In this document: piece after piece, positions 25,237 to 32,018 of the stretch
How the letters are laid out: every line of letters begins with the position of its first letter
How positions within the stretch are numbered: position 1 is the stretch's first letter
DNA from: JBBDNC01 sp040877875
GTDB taxonomy: Bacteria; Bacteroidota; Rhodothermia; Balneolales; Balneolaceae
NCBI GenBank assembly: GCA_040877875.1
Contig: JBBDNC010000047.1
Span: 1-32,055 of the forward strand
Length of the DNA: 32,055 nucleotides
Direction of reading: 5' to 3'
The notes under the pieces: generated by a model
Told to the model about the DNA's origin: nothing
Databases searched by the model: none
Seen by the model: the letters and a program-made list of their open reading frames with translations, nothing else
Made by a program: the position numbers and the translations under genes

Positions 25237-26151
25237 ATGAAATGGTTTGAAACACCAGATTTTAATTTTATACGCACACAGAAGTTTACCCATTACTTTT
25301 CGGGGACCATGATCCTCATTTCCCTCATTGCCATATTCAGCATGGGACTGAACTACGGAATTGATTTCCGGGGCGGAAAGGAATACGTCCTCCAATTTGA
25401 CCAGCCGGTGGATGTAGTGGATTTACGCATTGCACTCACCGACCCGCTAAACACGGCACCGGAAGTAAGAAGGTTCGGATCACCGACGGAGATTATGATA
25501 CGAACGGATGCCGAAGGAGATATAACCGATGTGCAAAATACCATTCAAAGCTCGGTCACGGAAAATTACCCCGGGAATGAATTCACATTCATCAAAACGG
25601 ACGTTGTCGGCCCCCGGTTTGCCGAAGATCTCAAACTGGCAGCTTTGTATTCGATTTTGTTTGCCATGGGAGTGATCTTCCTCTATATCCTGATCCGGTT
25701 TAAAAAATGGTATTTCTCCGCGGGTGCTGTTGCAGCCTTATTTCATGATGTCATTATTGTGTTAGGGATCTTCACCATTATGGCAGAAATTGCGCCATTT
25801 GATGTAACGATCGACCAGGCGATCATTGCCGCTTTTCTCACAATTGTCGGATATTCCCTGAACGATACAGTTGTTGTATTTGACCGTATCCGCGAGAACT
25901 CCATCATTTTCAAAACCATGGAATTCAAGGAGATGATTAATAAAAGCCTGAACGATACCCTGAGCCGGACGGTCATAACTTCAGTGACTACCTTGTTTGT
26001 AGTAACTGTGCTATTTATCTTTGGCGGGGAAGTTCTGAAAGGATTTTCATTTGCACTGGTTATAGGTGTGATTTTGGGAACTTATAGTTCGCTGTTTGTT
26101 GCAAGTGCCCTGGTCGTTGAGCTGGAAGAAAGATCCAGGGTAAAATCCTGA
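25237..26151 (+). CDS. secF: SecF, protein translocase subunit
   Basis: The product is 304 residues. An N-terminal membrane helix (about 20-43) is followed by NYGIDFRGGKEYVLQF, a small periplasmic domain, then five helices with FLTIVGYSLNDTVVVFDRIREN, the SecF counterpart of the SecD relay motif. It forms the SecDF complex with the gene product just upstream. The leader is AT-rich with no Shine-Dalgarno sequence, as for secD. The last helix is followed by a short charged tail. Confidence 0.97.
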   Translation: MKWFETPDFNFIRTQKFTHYFSGTMILISLIAIFSMGLNYGIDFRGGKEYVLQFDQPVDVVDLRIALTDPLNTAPEVRRFGSPTEIMIRTDAEGDITDVQNTIQSSVTENYPGNEFTFIKTDVVGPRFAEDLKLAALYSILFAMGVIFLYILIRFKKWYFSAGAVAALFHDVIIVLGIFTIMAEIAPFDVTIDQAIIAAFLTIVGYSLNDTVVVFDRIRENSIIFKTMEFKEMINKSLNDTLSRTVITSVTTLFVVTVLFIFGGEVLKGFSFALVIGVILGTYSSLFVASALVVELEERSRVKS

Positions 26152-26339
26152 AAAGGATCAAGACCTGCCTGGCAATAGATGTTGCCGGAAGATGACCCTG
26201 ACGAGCCTGAACGAAAGGATAACGGGATGAAGTCCGACTGATCGGCTTTCATTTTCCGGCCTTTCCCGGATGGATTATTTGAGCGTGCAGGTTTTTATCA
26301 TCCATTCGTTGATAATTTTAAACTACATTGCGGTACGGT

Positions 26340-26371
26340 GGGTGAGTTGTCAAATTTTTGACAATCCACCC
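26340..26371 (+). promoter_or_regulatory. Strong hairpin in the leader of the STAS gene
   Basis: GGGTGAGTTGTCAA (26340-26353) pairs with TTGACAATCCACCC (26358-26371): 14 positions with one mismatch, one G-T pair and a four-base loop. It ends 19 bases before the Shine-Dalgarno GGAG (26391-26394). No T-run follows, so a simple terminator is unlikely; it may be an operator (inner part TTGTCAAATTTTTGACAA) or an RNA stem that protects the message. Confidence 0.5.
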
Positions 26372-26401
26372 GCAACCCGTAACACTAACCGGAGATAAAC
26401 G

Positions 26402-26764
26402 ATGAGTTTTAAAGTATCTGAAAAATACAATTGCGTGATCATTGAGTTTAAAGGAAACGTCATGGGAGGACCGGACGCCGTAAGCCTGAATGAAAAATTG
26501 CATGAATTGATCGACGAAGGGAAGACGAATATCGTAGTGGATCTTGGAAAAGTGGGATTCATGAACTCTTCCGGCCTGGGCATGTTGATCGGCGGACTCA
26601 CAACCATGAGGAAAGCCGGCGGAGATTTGCGAATTGCCAACGCGACTGACAAAATTGAAAGCCTGCTGGTGATTACCAAGCTCATTACGGTCTTCAAACA
26701 TTTCAAATCTCTTGATGAGGCGGTTGAATCGTACGACAAAAATGACAAGACTTCCAAAAATTAA
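26402..26764 (+). CDS. STAS-domain anti-anti-sigma factor (SpoIIAA/RsbV type)
   Basis: The product is 120 residues, a single STAS domain. It has the family core NIVVDLGKVGFMNSSGLGMLIGG; the Ser-Ser pair at 56-57 is where SpoIIAA-like proteins are phosphorylated by their anti-sigma kinase. Asn55 stands where SpoIIAA has Asp, a common variant. The unphosphorylated form would bind a HATPase-type anti-sigma factor and free the sigma factor; no such partner gene is in the window. It has its own leader with a strong hairpin and a clear Shine-Dalgarno GGAG seven bases before the ATG. The C-terminus is Lys/Asp-rich and disordered. Confidence 0.9.
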   Translation: MSFKVSEKYNCVIIEFKGNVMGGPDAVSLNEKLHELIDEGKTNIVVDLGKVGFMNSSGLGMLIGGLTTMRKAGGDLRIANATDKIESLLVITKLITVFKHFKSLDEAVESYDKNDKTSKN

Positions 26765-26998
26765 TTCATATGATGGGTACGAATCCTGCAGGTTGACGGG
26801 ACTTTCGTCCTGTTGAATTGAAACAAATGGAACCGTTCACCTATATTTTTATTCAAAATTTAGCAATCAATCCACCGGTTCACAGATGATTCGCCGGACA
26901 AGAGCTCGAATCCGGGAATGAACCGAAATTAACCAATCAGTAAAGAACCTGAATTGTGACAGAATGAAGTCTTCACTGGCCTCTTTTTTAAAAAAACT

Positions 26999-28276
26999 AT
27001 GACTGTACGTATTGTAATTGGCGCCCAATGGGGTGATGAAGGTAAAGGCAAAATCGTAGATCTTCTTAGCAAAGAGGCCGGATATGTTATACGCTACCAG
27101 GGAGGAGCCAATGCAGGCCATACCCTGAAATTCGATGAGACCGAAGTTGTTCTTCACTTGATCCCGTCAGGGATCTTTAACGGAAATGCCCGGTGCATCA
27201 TCGGTAATGGTGTGGTTGCTGACCCGGAAGCCGTTGTGAAAGAGATTGAGAATATTGAAAAAATGGGCATCTCTCTCACCGGCAGGCTTTTTATCAGCGA
27301 GTCCGCACACGTTATTCTTCCCTATCACAAAATCCTCGACCATGTGAAGGAAAAAAGCCGGGGGGACGATGCAATCGGAACCACCGGCAGGGGAATCGGC
27401 CCTGCTTATGTAAGCAAGGTATCAAGAGTGGGTATAAGAATGGGCGACCTTTTACAACCGGACCTGCTCAAGTCCAAGTTAAAACGCAACCTGAAGGATA
27501 TTAACAAAGCCCTGAAGCATATCTACGATGAACCGGCATTAGACTCCGGCAAGATGGCAGAATCGCTTGAATCCTGTGTCAAACAGATTCAACCCTATAT
27601 CTGCAATACGACCGAGATGCTCCATGAAGCCATCGACAACAAAAGTAATATATTACTGGAAGGCGCACAGGGAAGCCTGCTCGATCTGGATCACGGCACT
27701 TACCCCTACGTAACATCCTCCTCTCCTACGGCCGGCGGGGCCTGTACCGGAAGTGGAATCCCTCCGATGGCCATTACAAATGTGATGGGAATTACCAAAG
27801 CTTATTGCACCCGTGTGGGCAACGGACCGTTTCCCACCGAATTGAAAGACGAAACGGGAGAGAAACTGCGCAAGGAGGGACAAGAATTCGGTGCCACAAC
27901 CGGCCGGCCCCGGCGTTGCGGATGGCTGGATCTTGTAGCCCTGAAATATGCGGTCCGTTTAAATGGAATGAATGAGTTGTCCCTCACCAAACTGGATGTT
28001 CTGGATCCGTTCGAATCGATCCGGGTTTGTACTGAATATGAAATTGACGGGGTTCGAACCGGAATTTTTCCTTCTGACCCTCATAAGCTTGAGCAGGTCA
28101 AACCGGTTTTTAAAACGTTTGACGGCTGGCAAACTTCTACACGAAATATCAGCTCTGCAGAAGAGTTGCCCGATGAAGCCAAGCGTTACATCGATTTTAT
28201 TGAAGATTATCTCGGCACTTCATTCAAAATTATCTCCACCGGCCCCAAGCGTTCGGAAACGATTTCGCTCAAATAA
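26999..28276 (+). CDS. purA: Adenylosuccinate synthetase
   Basis: The product is 425 residues, the standard length. It has the N-terminal IGAQWGDEGKGKIVDLL P-loop region with catalytic Asp, GANAGHT with catalytic His, GTTGRGIGPAY (IMP/Mg loop), EGAQGSLLDLDHGTYPYVTSS, and the GTP-binding end region with TKLDVLD. It joins IMP and aspartate using GTP to make adenylosuccinate, the committed step to AMP. The ATG follows an A/T-rich leader with no Shine-Dalgarno sequence. The RuBisCO-like gene begins 12 bp after the stop, so the two are probably in one transcript. Confidence 0.97.
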   Translation: MTVRIVIGAQWGDEGKGKIVDLLSKEAGYVIRYQGGANAGHTLKFDETEVVLHLIPSGIFNGNARCIIGNGVVADPEAVVKEIENIEKMGISLTGRLFISESAHVILPYHKILDHVKEKSRGDDAIGTTGRGIGPAYVSKVSRVGIRMGDLLQPDLLKSKLKRNLKDINKALKHIYDEPALDSGKMAESLESCVKQIQPYICNTTEMLHEAIDNKSNILLEGAQGSLLDLDHGTYPYVTSSSPTAGGACTGSGIPPMAITNVMGITKAYCTRVGNGPFPTELKDETGEKLRKEGQEFGATTGRPRRCGWLDLVALKYAVRLNGMNELSLTKLDVLDPFESIRVCTEYEIDGVRTGIFPSDPHKLEQVKPVFKTFDGWQTSTRNISSAEELPDEAKRYIDFIEDYLGTSFKIISTGPKRSETISLK

Positions 28277-28288
28277 CCGGACTTGCAA

Positions 28289-29407
28289 ATGGCCGATTCC
28301 AACCGCTTTTCAGTCATCTATCAGATCCAGGCAGATACCGAAAAAGAGGCCCGGCGAATCGGCAATGAACTCTGCATCGAACAAACCGCCGAACTGCCGG
28401 AAGATGTGATACCGGATAAAGTGAGACACTCTTTTCTGGGTGAGATTCAACAAATCTCCTCGATCCCGGCCGGGGCCTTTCATGTAACGGTGAGTTTCCC
28501 GGTTGCTGAAACCGGTGGTGAGGTATCTCAGTTTTTGAATCTCCTGAACGGGAACATTTCCTTAAAACGCGGAATCCGTATCCTTGACCTGGACTGGCAG
28601 CCCTTGACCGATTTGGCAACCGGTCCCCGATTCGGTATTTCAGGAATCCGGAATCTGCTTGAAATTCCAAACAGGCCCCTGAGTTGTACCGCTTTAAAAC
28701 CGGTTGGCTTGAATTTTGCGGAGTTAGCGGACCTTTCTCACAGATTTGCCATCGGGGGAATCGACCTGATCAAAGATGACCACGGACTGTCAAATCAGGA
28801 ACCGGCTCCTTTTGTAGAACGGGTAAAAGCAGTGACGGGAGCCATCCGGAAGGCCTCCAATAAAACCGGAAAAAAGACAGCCTATTTTCCGAATATTACG
28901 GCGGATGGCATTGAAACCTGGCGTCGATATGAAATCGCAGCGGACTTAGGGGCTGACGGAGTCCTGATCATTCCCCAGATTACAGGGTTAAGTACGCTGC
29001 ACTCCATTGCAAAGTCTCATCCCCCGCTACCGATTATGTGCCACCCCGCTTTCTCGGGAAGCTATGTCCTGGATGGCCAACACGGATGTACTCCGGCATT
29101 TTATTACGGGTCTCTCTGGAGAGCCCTGGGAGCTGATGCGGTCATCTATCCCAATGCCGGAGGCAGATTTGCTTTTACGAAGGAAGAGTGTCTGGAAATC
29201 AACGGCCGGTGCAGAAGCAAAGACATCCCGTTTAAACCTATCTTCCCGATTCCTGCCGGCGGCATTCAGCGGGATACGATAAAAAAATGGATGGAGTTGT
29301 ATGGACAGGATACTATATTTCTGGTGGGTGGGAGCCTCTATCAACATCCGAACGGACTGGAAACGGCCGCCCGTGAATTTCAAAATCAGATAGAAGAAGA
29401 TGTCTGA
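28289..29407 (+). CDS. RuBisCO-like protein (form IV), putative sugar-phosphate isomerase
   Basis: From the ATG at 28289 (an in-frame TTG lies two codons upstream) the product is 372 residues, with the RuBisCO large-subunit fold. It has a short N-terminal domain and then a TIM barrel with CTALKPVGLN, GGIDLIKDDHGLSNQ (K162-D163-D164-H165), MCHPAFSGS, PNAGGRFAF and FLVGGSLYQHPNG. True RuBisCO has Lys-Asp-Asp-Glu at the metal site and a Lys in loop 6; here the Glu is His and the loop-6 Lys is gone, so it should not fix CO2. Form IV members include isomerases and enolases of methylthio-sugar phosphates and enzymes of apionate degradation. The overlapping cupin gene favours a role in 5-methylthioadenosine salvage. 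Confidence 0.88.
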   Translation: MADSNRFSVIYQIQADTEKEARRIGNELCIEQTAELPEDVIPDKVRHSFLGEIQQISSIPAGAFHVTVSFPVAETGGEVSQFLNLLNGNISLKRGIRILDLDWQPLTDLATGPRFGISGIRNLLEIPNRPLSCTALKPVGLNFAELADLSHRFAIGGIDLIKDDHGLSNQEPAPFVERVKAVTGAIRKASNKTGKKTAYFPNITADGIETWRRYEIAADLGADGVLIIPQITGLSTLHSIAKSHPPLPIMCHPAFSGSYVLDGQHGCTPAFYYGSLWRALGADAVIYPNAGGRFAFTKEECLEINGRCRSKDIPFKPIFPIPAGGIQRDTIKKWMELYGQDTIFLVGGSLYQHPNGLETAAREFQNQIEEDV

Positions 29408-29852
29408 ACCCTATAAAGTGATCAAGTGCCGAAATTATCAATGGGATTCGATTGAGAAAAAAACCTACAAATCCGATTCGGACAGTTTTCGGGATATCCA
29501 CCGTTTTTCACTCCTGACCGACGAATACAAAGACCTGAATTTCCATACCCGATACTTTGAAATTCAGCCGGGGGGCTATTCATCTCTCGAATACCACTGG
29601 CATCCGCACTCGGTGGTCATCCTGCGCGGGAGGGGTACCGTCATCCTCGAAAATGAATTACAGGAGATTTCCCTGCACGATGTGGTGTTTATTGCGCCGG
29701 AAACCATCCATCAATTCCATGCGGACAAGGATGAAAAGCTCGGATTTCTATGCATGGTAGACCGATATCGTGACAAACCCAGGGTTCCCGGCCCGGATCT
29801 TCTGCACAAACGAATTACGAATCCGGAAGTGCTCGAAAAAGTTAAACATTAA
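29400..29852 (+). CDS. Cupin-domain protein, candidate methylthioxylulose-5-phosphate methylsulfurylase
   Basis: The product is 150 residues, a single cupin barrel. Metal-binding residues are in YHWHPHSVVI (H66, H68, H70) and TIHQFH (H104). Cys118 lies in GFLCMVDRYRDKP, directly after the second cupin motif. The gene overlaps the RuBisCO-like gene by 8 bp and is its last partner in the cluster. In Rhodospirillum rubrum a RuBisCO-like isomerase works with a small cupin that releases methanethiol from methylthioxylulose 5-phosphate to give 1-deoxyxylulose 5-phosphate, and a cysteine is reported as important there. The match in size, partner and the GFLC...RDKP segment makes that my best guess; substrate identity is inference. 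Confidence 0.75.
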   Translation: MSEPYKVIKCRNYQWDSIEKKTYKSDSDSFRDIHRFSLLTDEYKDLNFHTRYFEIQPGGYSSLEYHWHPHSVVILRGRGTVILENELQEISLHDVVFIAPETIHQFHADKDEKLGFLCMVDRYRDKPRVPGPDLLHKRITNPEVLEKVKH

Positions 29853-29973
29853 AAAAGCGTTAATTTAAATTGAAAATCAGGGACAGAAGGCTTTATATTG
29901 GCTCTGGGAATTGAGCTTATGAGCAAACAGGAAGTAATGGACTCGATCCCTTAAGCTGCACAGGTATAAAAAA
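29853..29973. other. Leader upstream of tRNA-Gly
   Basis: This 121-bp gap lies between the cupin gene and the tRNA. It must hold the tRNA promoter; I see no perfect consensus and no coding sequence. Confidence 0.4.
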
Positions 29974-30045
29974 GCGGGAATAGCTCAGAGGTAGAGCATC
30001 ACCTTGCCAAGGTGAGGGTCGCCGGTTCGACTCCGGTTTCCCGCT
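29974..30045 (+). tRNA. tRNA-Gly (anticodon GCC)
   Basis: The cloverleaf reads directly: acceptor GCGGGAA pairs with TTCCCGC (30038-30044), followed by discriminator T at 30045. The D-arm is AGCTCAGAGGTAGAGC. The anticodon stem TCACC/GGTGA has loop TTGCCAA with anticodon GCC. The T-arm CCGG/CCGG encloses TTCGACT. The CCA end is not encoded. A terminator follows immediately. Confidence 0.97.
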
Positions 30046-30051
30046 CTCTTT

Positions 30052-30085
30052 AAAAGCCCTTTATTTAATTTAAAGGGCTTTTTTT
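30052..30085 (+). terminator. Rho-independent terminator of tRNA-Gly
   Basis: AAAGCCCTTTA pairs with TAAAGGGCTTT across a short AT loop, and seven T follow on the right arm. It sits seven bases after the tRNA end. Confidence 0.9.
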
Positions 30086-30404
30086 ATGTAATTTAGTGAA
30101 AATGTGTGAAACTTCTCGGTTCCATAAATGTTCCATTGAAACCAAAAATACCCCCAAAGTTCCATAGAAGTTCCACTAAGAAGTTGCGATCTTTTTTATC
30201 TTCACTTCGAGGTTTTAATCTACGAAAATGCCACGATTTAGAGGGTCCCAATTCAATTCTATCCTCAACTGAGCACGAGCCAACAACGTCCTTTCCGCCA
30301 ACCGGCGGATACTGGTTCAGGAGACCAACCCTGCCCATAAGGGACTTTCACCCTCCAGATTAATGGTTTACATTACAGTAAGTCAAAGGCACCCATGCCG
30401 GTTA
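30086..30404. other. Non-coding gap after tRNA-Gly, with repeats
   Basis: No gene is visible. The left part holds four GTTCCA copies in two pairs (about 30119-30170). The right part holds a REP-like palindrome (30294-30309) and CCC/GGG-rich stems near 30330-30355. The region joins the core genome (tRNA) to the cassette-like right end. Confidence 0.5.
30294..30309. repeat. REP-like palindrome, copy 5
   Basis: TCCGCCAACCGGCGGA differs from the 18020 copy at one base in the centre. It lies between tRNA-Gly and the first attC-like site. Confidence 0.6.
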
Positions 30405-30535
30405 CACACAATGCATTTCAAGCGGATTTTGTAAACCACGGATTGTATTGGGATTAAAGGCTTATAGTAGTTCCTGATTTTATTCACATTATTTATTTGA
30501 AATGGCAAAACCGCTTAAATACTGAACCGTTCGTG
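30405..30535 (+). other. Putative integron attC recombination site 1
   Basis: The left inner arm TTCAAGCGGATTTTG (30417-30431) is complementary to the right inner arm CAAAACCGCTTAA (30506-30518), except for an unpaired C and one further unpaired base on the left. The extra base on that arm is characteristic of attC sites. A core-like GTTCGTG (30529-30535) follows at a normal distance; the matching left core (around 30405-30411) is weak. The total of about 131 bp is within the attC size range. A coding start lies 40 bp downstream, as usual for a cassette. Confidence 0.55.
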
Positions 30536-30574
30536 GGCATTGAAGCCGGGTAATAATTTCGAACAATTTTTACA

Positions 30575-31750
30575 ATGAATAGCCAAAGAGTAAGAGACAT
30601 CCTAAAACGATATAAAGCGAATTTTGCAAAAATTCATAATCAAGAGATATATAAGTGGCAAGCTGTTAAACAATTTCAAGATACTTGGAGCATTGGAACC
30701 AAAAACTTTTCAGAAATGCTGAAGACATCTCTTAGTAAAACTGAAAATTTGCTGGGGTCAGGTAATTACTTTCCAAGAAGAATGATTATTAAGAATGCTG
30801 AAAAAACCCCTAATGATGTTAGAAACCTTTTTAACTGGCTTTATGATGAAGAAAAGGATCCGATCTTAAGAATTGAAAAGTTCCAAAACGATATTAAAAG
30901 CCTAAATGATATAAATTTTCCAGGAACAAATTCATATCAGGATCATCGCGCAATTTCGGTATACCTATCGCTCAGATTTCCAGATTCTTACTATCTGTAT
31001 AAATACACATTGTTTAAGAAGTTCGCGTCATTAATTGATTACCCATATGTACCAAAAATAGGAGCTCTTGAAAATATCACACACTACTTTTCAATGTGTG
31101 AGTTGGTTAAAGAGGAAATCAGAAAAGACAATGAGCTTCTAAAACTTCACAAAAATCGAATTCAAGAAGAGGAATATTTTGACAGTTCCTTTAATATTCT
31201 CACACAAGATGTACTTTATGCAATTATACATTTTGAAGTTGAAAAGAAAACCACAAAACAAGGTTCTGTTTCAGATCGGTTAGTAAAAACAGATGAACCT
31301 ATTTCTTCACGAACAGAGCATGTAAATCTGCGTGGTTCTTTTACTAATCATATTGAAAGAGACAGAGAAAACAAGCGAATTGGAGAATTAGGTGAACTCC
31401 TTGTCATGCAATACGAAAAAGAAAGGTTGAAAAAACTTGGTATCAAAAAAAATCCAATTCATGTTTCTAAATCTAAAGGAGACGGTCTTGGTTACGACAT
31501 ACTTTCATTTAATGAAGATGGGGAAGAATTTTTCATTGAAGTTAAAACCACTGTACAAGGTATATCTACTCCGTTTTACATCACAAAGAATGAACTTATA
31601 AGAAGTGAACTACATAGTAGAAAATTCTTTCTTTACAGAGTCTTTGATTTCGATGACCAGAGGAATACCGGTAAGTATTCGGTAATAAAAGGCAGTTTAT
31701 CCGATTTATGCAATAATCCTGTATTATTCAAAGTAAACTCAAAACAATAG
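30575..31750 (+). CDS. DUF3883-type PD-(D/E)xK nuclease-like protein, cassette cargo
   Basis: The product is 391 residues and AT-rich compared with the genes to the left. The C-terminal part (about 265-370) has the DUF3883 pattern GELGELLVMQYEKE, GDGLGYDIL and FFIEVKTT. E271/E274, D308, E322 and K324 form a PD-(D/E)xK-like nuclease core. The N-terminal part includes YQDHRAISVYLSLRFPDSYYLYKYTLFKKFA (121-151), which resembles the N-terminal region of some McrB-like restriction proteins, though this is a weak impression. Such proteins are common in defence islands. It lacks an ATPase or helicase domain. The gene is bracketed by two attC-like sites and has no Shine-Dalgarno sequence. Function is inferred as DNA-targeting, probably anti-phage. 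Confidence 0.75.
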   Translation: MNSQRVRDILKRYKANFAKIHNQEIYKWQAVKQFQDTWSIGTKNFSEMLKTSLSKTENLLGSGNYFPRRMIIKNAEKTPNDVRNLFNWLYDEEKDPILRIEKFQNDIKSLNDINFPGTNSYQDHRAISVYLSLRFPDSYYLYKYTLFKKFASLIDYPYVPKIGALENITHYFSMCELVKEEIRKDNELLKLHKNRIQEEEYFDSSFNILTQDVLYAIIHFEVEKKTTKQGSVSDRLVKTDEPISSRTEHVNLRGSFTNHIERDRENKRIGELGELLVMQYEKERLKKLGIKKNPIHVSKSKGDGLGYDILSFNEDGEEFFIEVKTTVQGISTPFYITKNELIRSELHSRKFFLYRVFDFDDQRNTGKYSVIKGSLSDLCNNPVLFKVNSKQ

Positions 31751-31760
31751 TATGGAATGC

Positions 31761-31850
31761 CCCTATCAAAGCGGCTCAAGCGGACGAGTTTGCTGTTTGT
31801 GCCCTGAATAAAGTTGATTGCCTCGCCGCTTAGCCGCCAAACCGTTATAC
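31761..31850 (+). other. Putative integron attC recombination site 2
   Basis: The left arm GCGGCTCAAGCGG (31771-31783) pairs over its whole length with the right arm CCGCTTAGCCGC (31826-31837), leaving one extrahelical C, the classic attC signature. A core site GTTATAC (31844-31850) follows at the expected distance. The left core is degenerate (CCCTATC at 31761-31767). The element starts 10 bp after the preceding stop, and the next ATG lies 22 bp after its core, as in gene cassettes. Confidence 0.72.
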
Positions 31851-31871
31851 ATCATCACAAACCATCCTGTT

Positions 31872-32018
31872 ATGACCGATACTAAATCCGTTCGAAGCAT
31901 CGCTGAGATCTGCAGAGGCAATCAAATTGATATTCCAGATACGTCAGGACTTTATGCGTTCTGGTGGATAGGTGATCGGCGTGAGCTGCTTGAAGCCCAG
32001 CTGTTACCGGAAAATTAA
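31872..32018 (+). pseudogene. Short GIY-YIG-like cassette reading frame, possibly truncated
   Basis: The frame begins at the ATG at 31872 and stops after 48 codons. The segment IPDTSGLYAFWWIGDRRELLEA resembles the N-terminus of GIY-YIG nuclease-like proteins often found in gene cassettes, but the catalytic remainder is missing. A second frame stays open from about 31993 to the window edge, so a frameshift or an alternative C-terminus is possible. It may also be a genuine short cassette ORF. The window ends 37 bp later, so this cannot be settled here. Confidence 0.45.

Noticed and set aside
28289..29407. Genuine CO2-fixing RuBisCO
   Set aside because: Metal-site Glu is replaced by His, loop-6 Lys is missing, and the N-terminal domain is short.
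30093..30363. 81-85 codon frames on both strands after tRNA-Gly
   Set aside because: They overlap each other and a palindromic repeat and show no protein-like conservation pattern.
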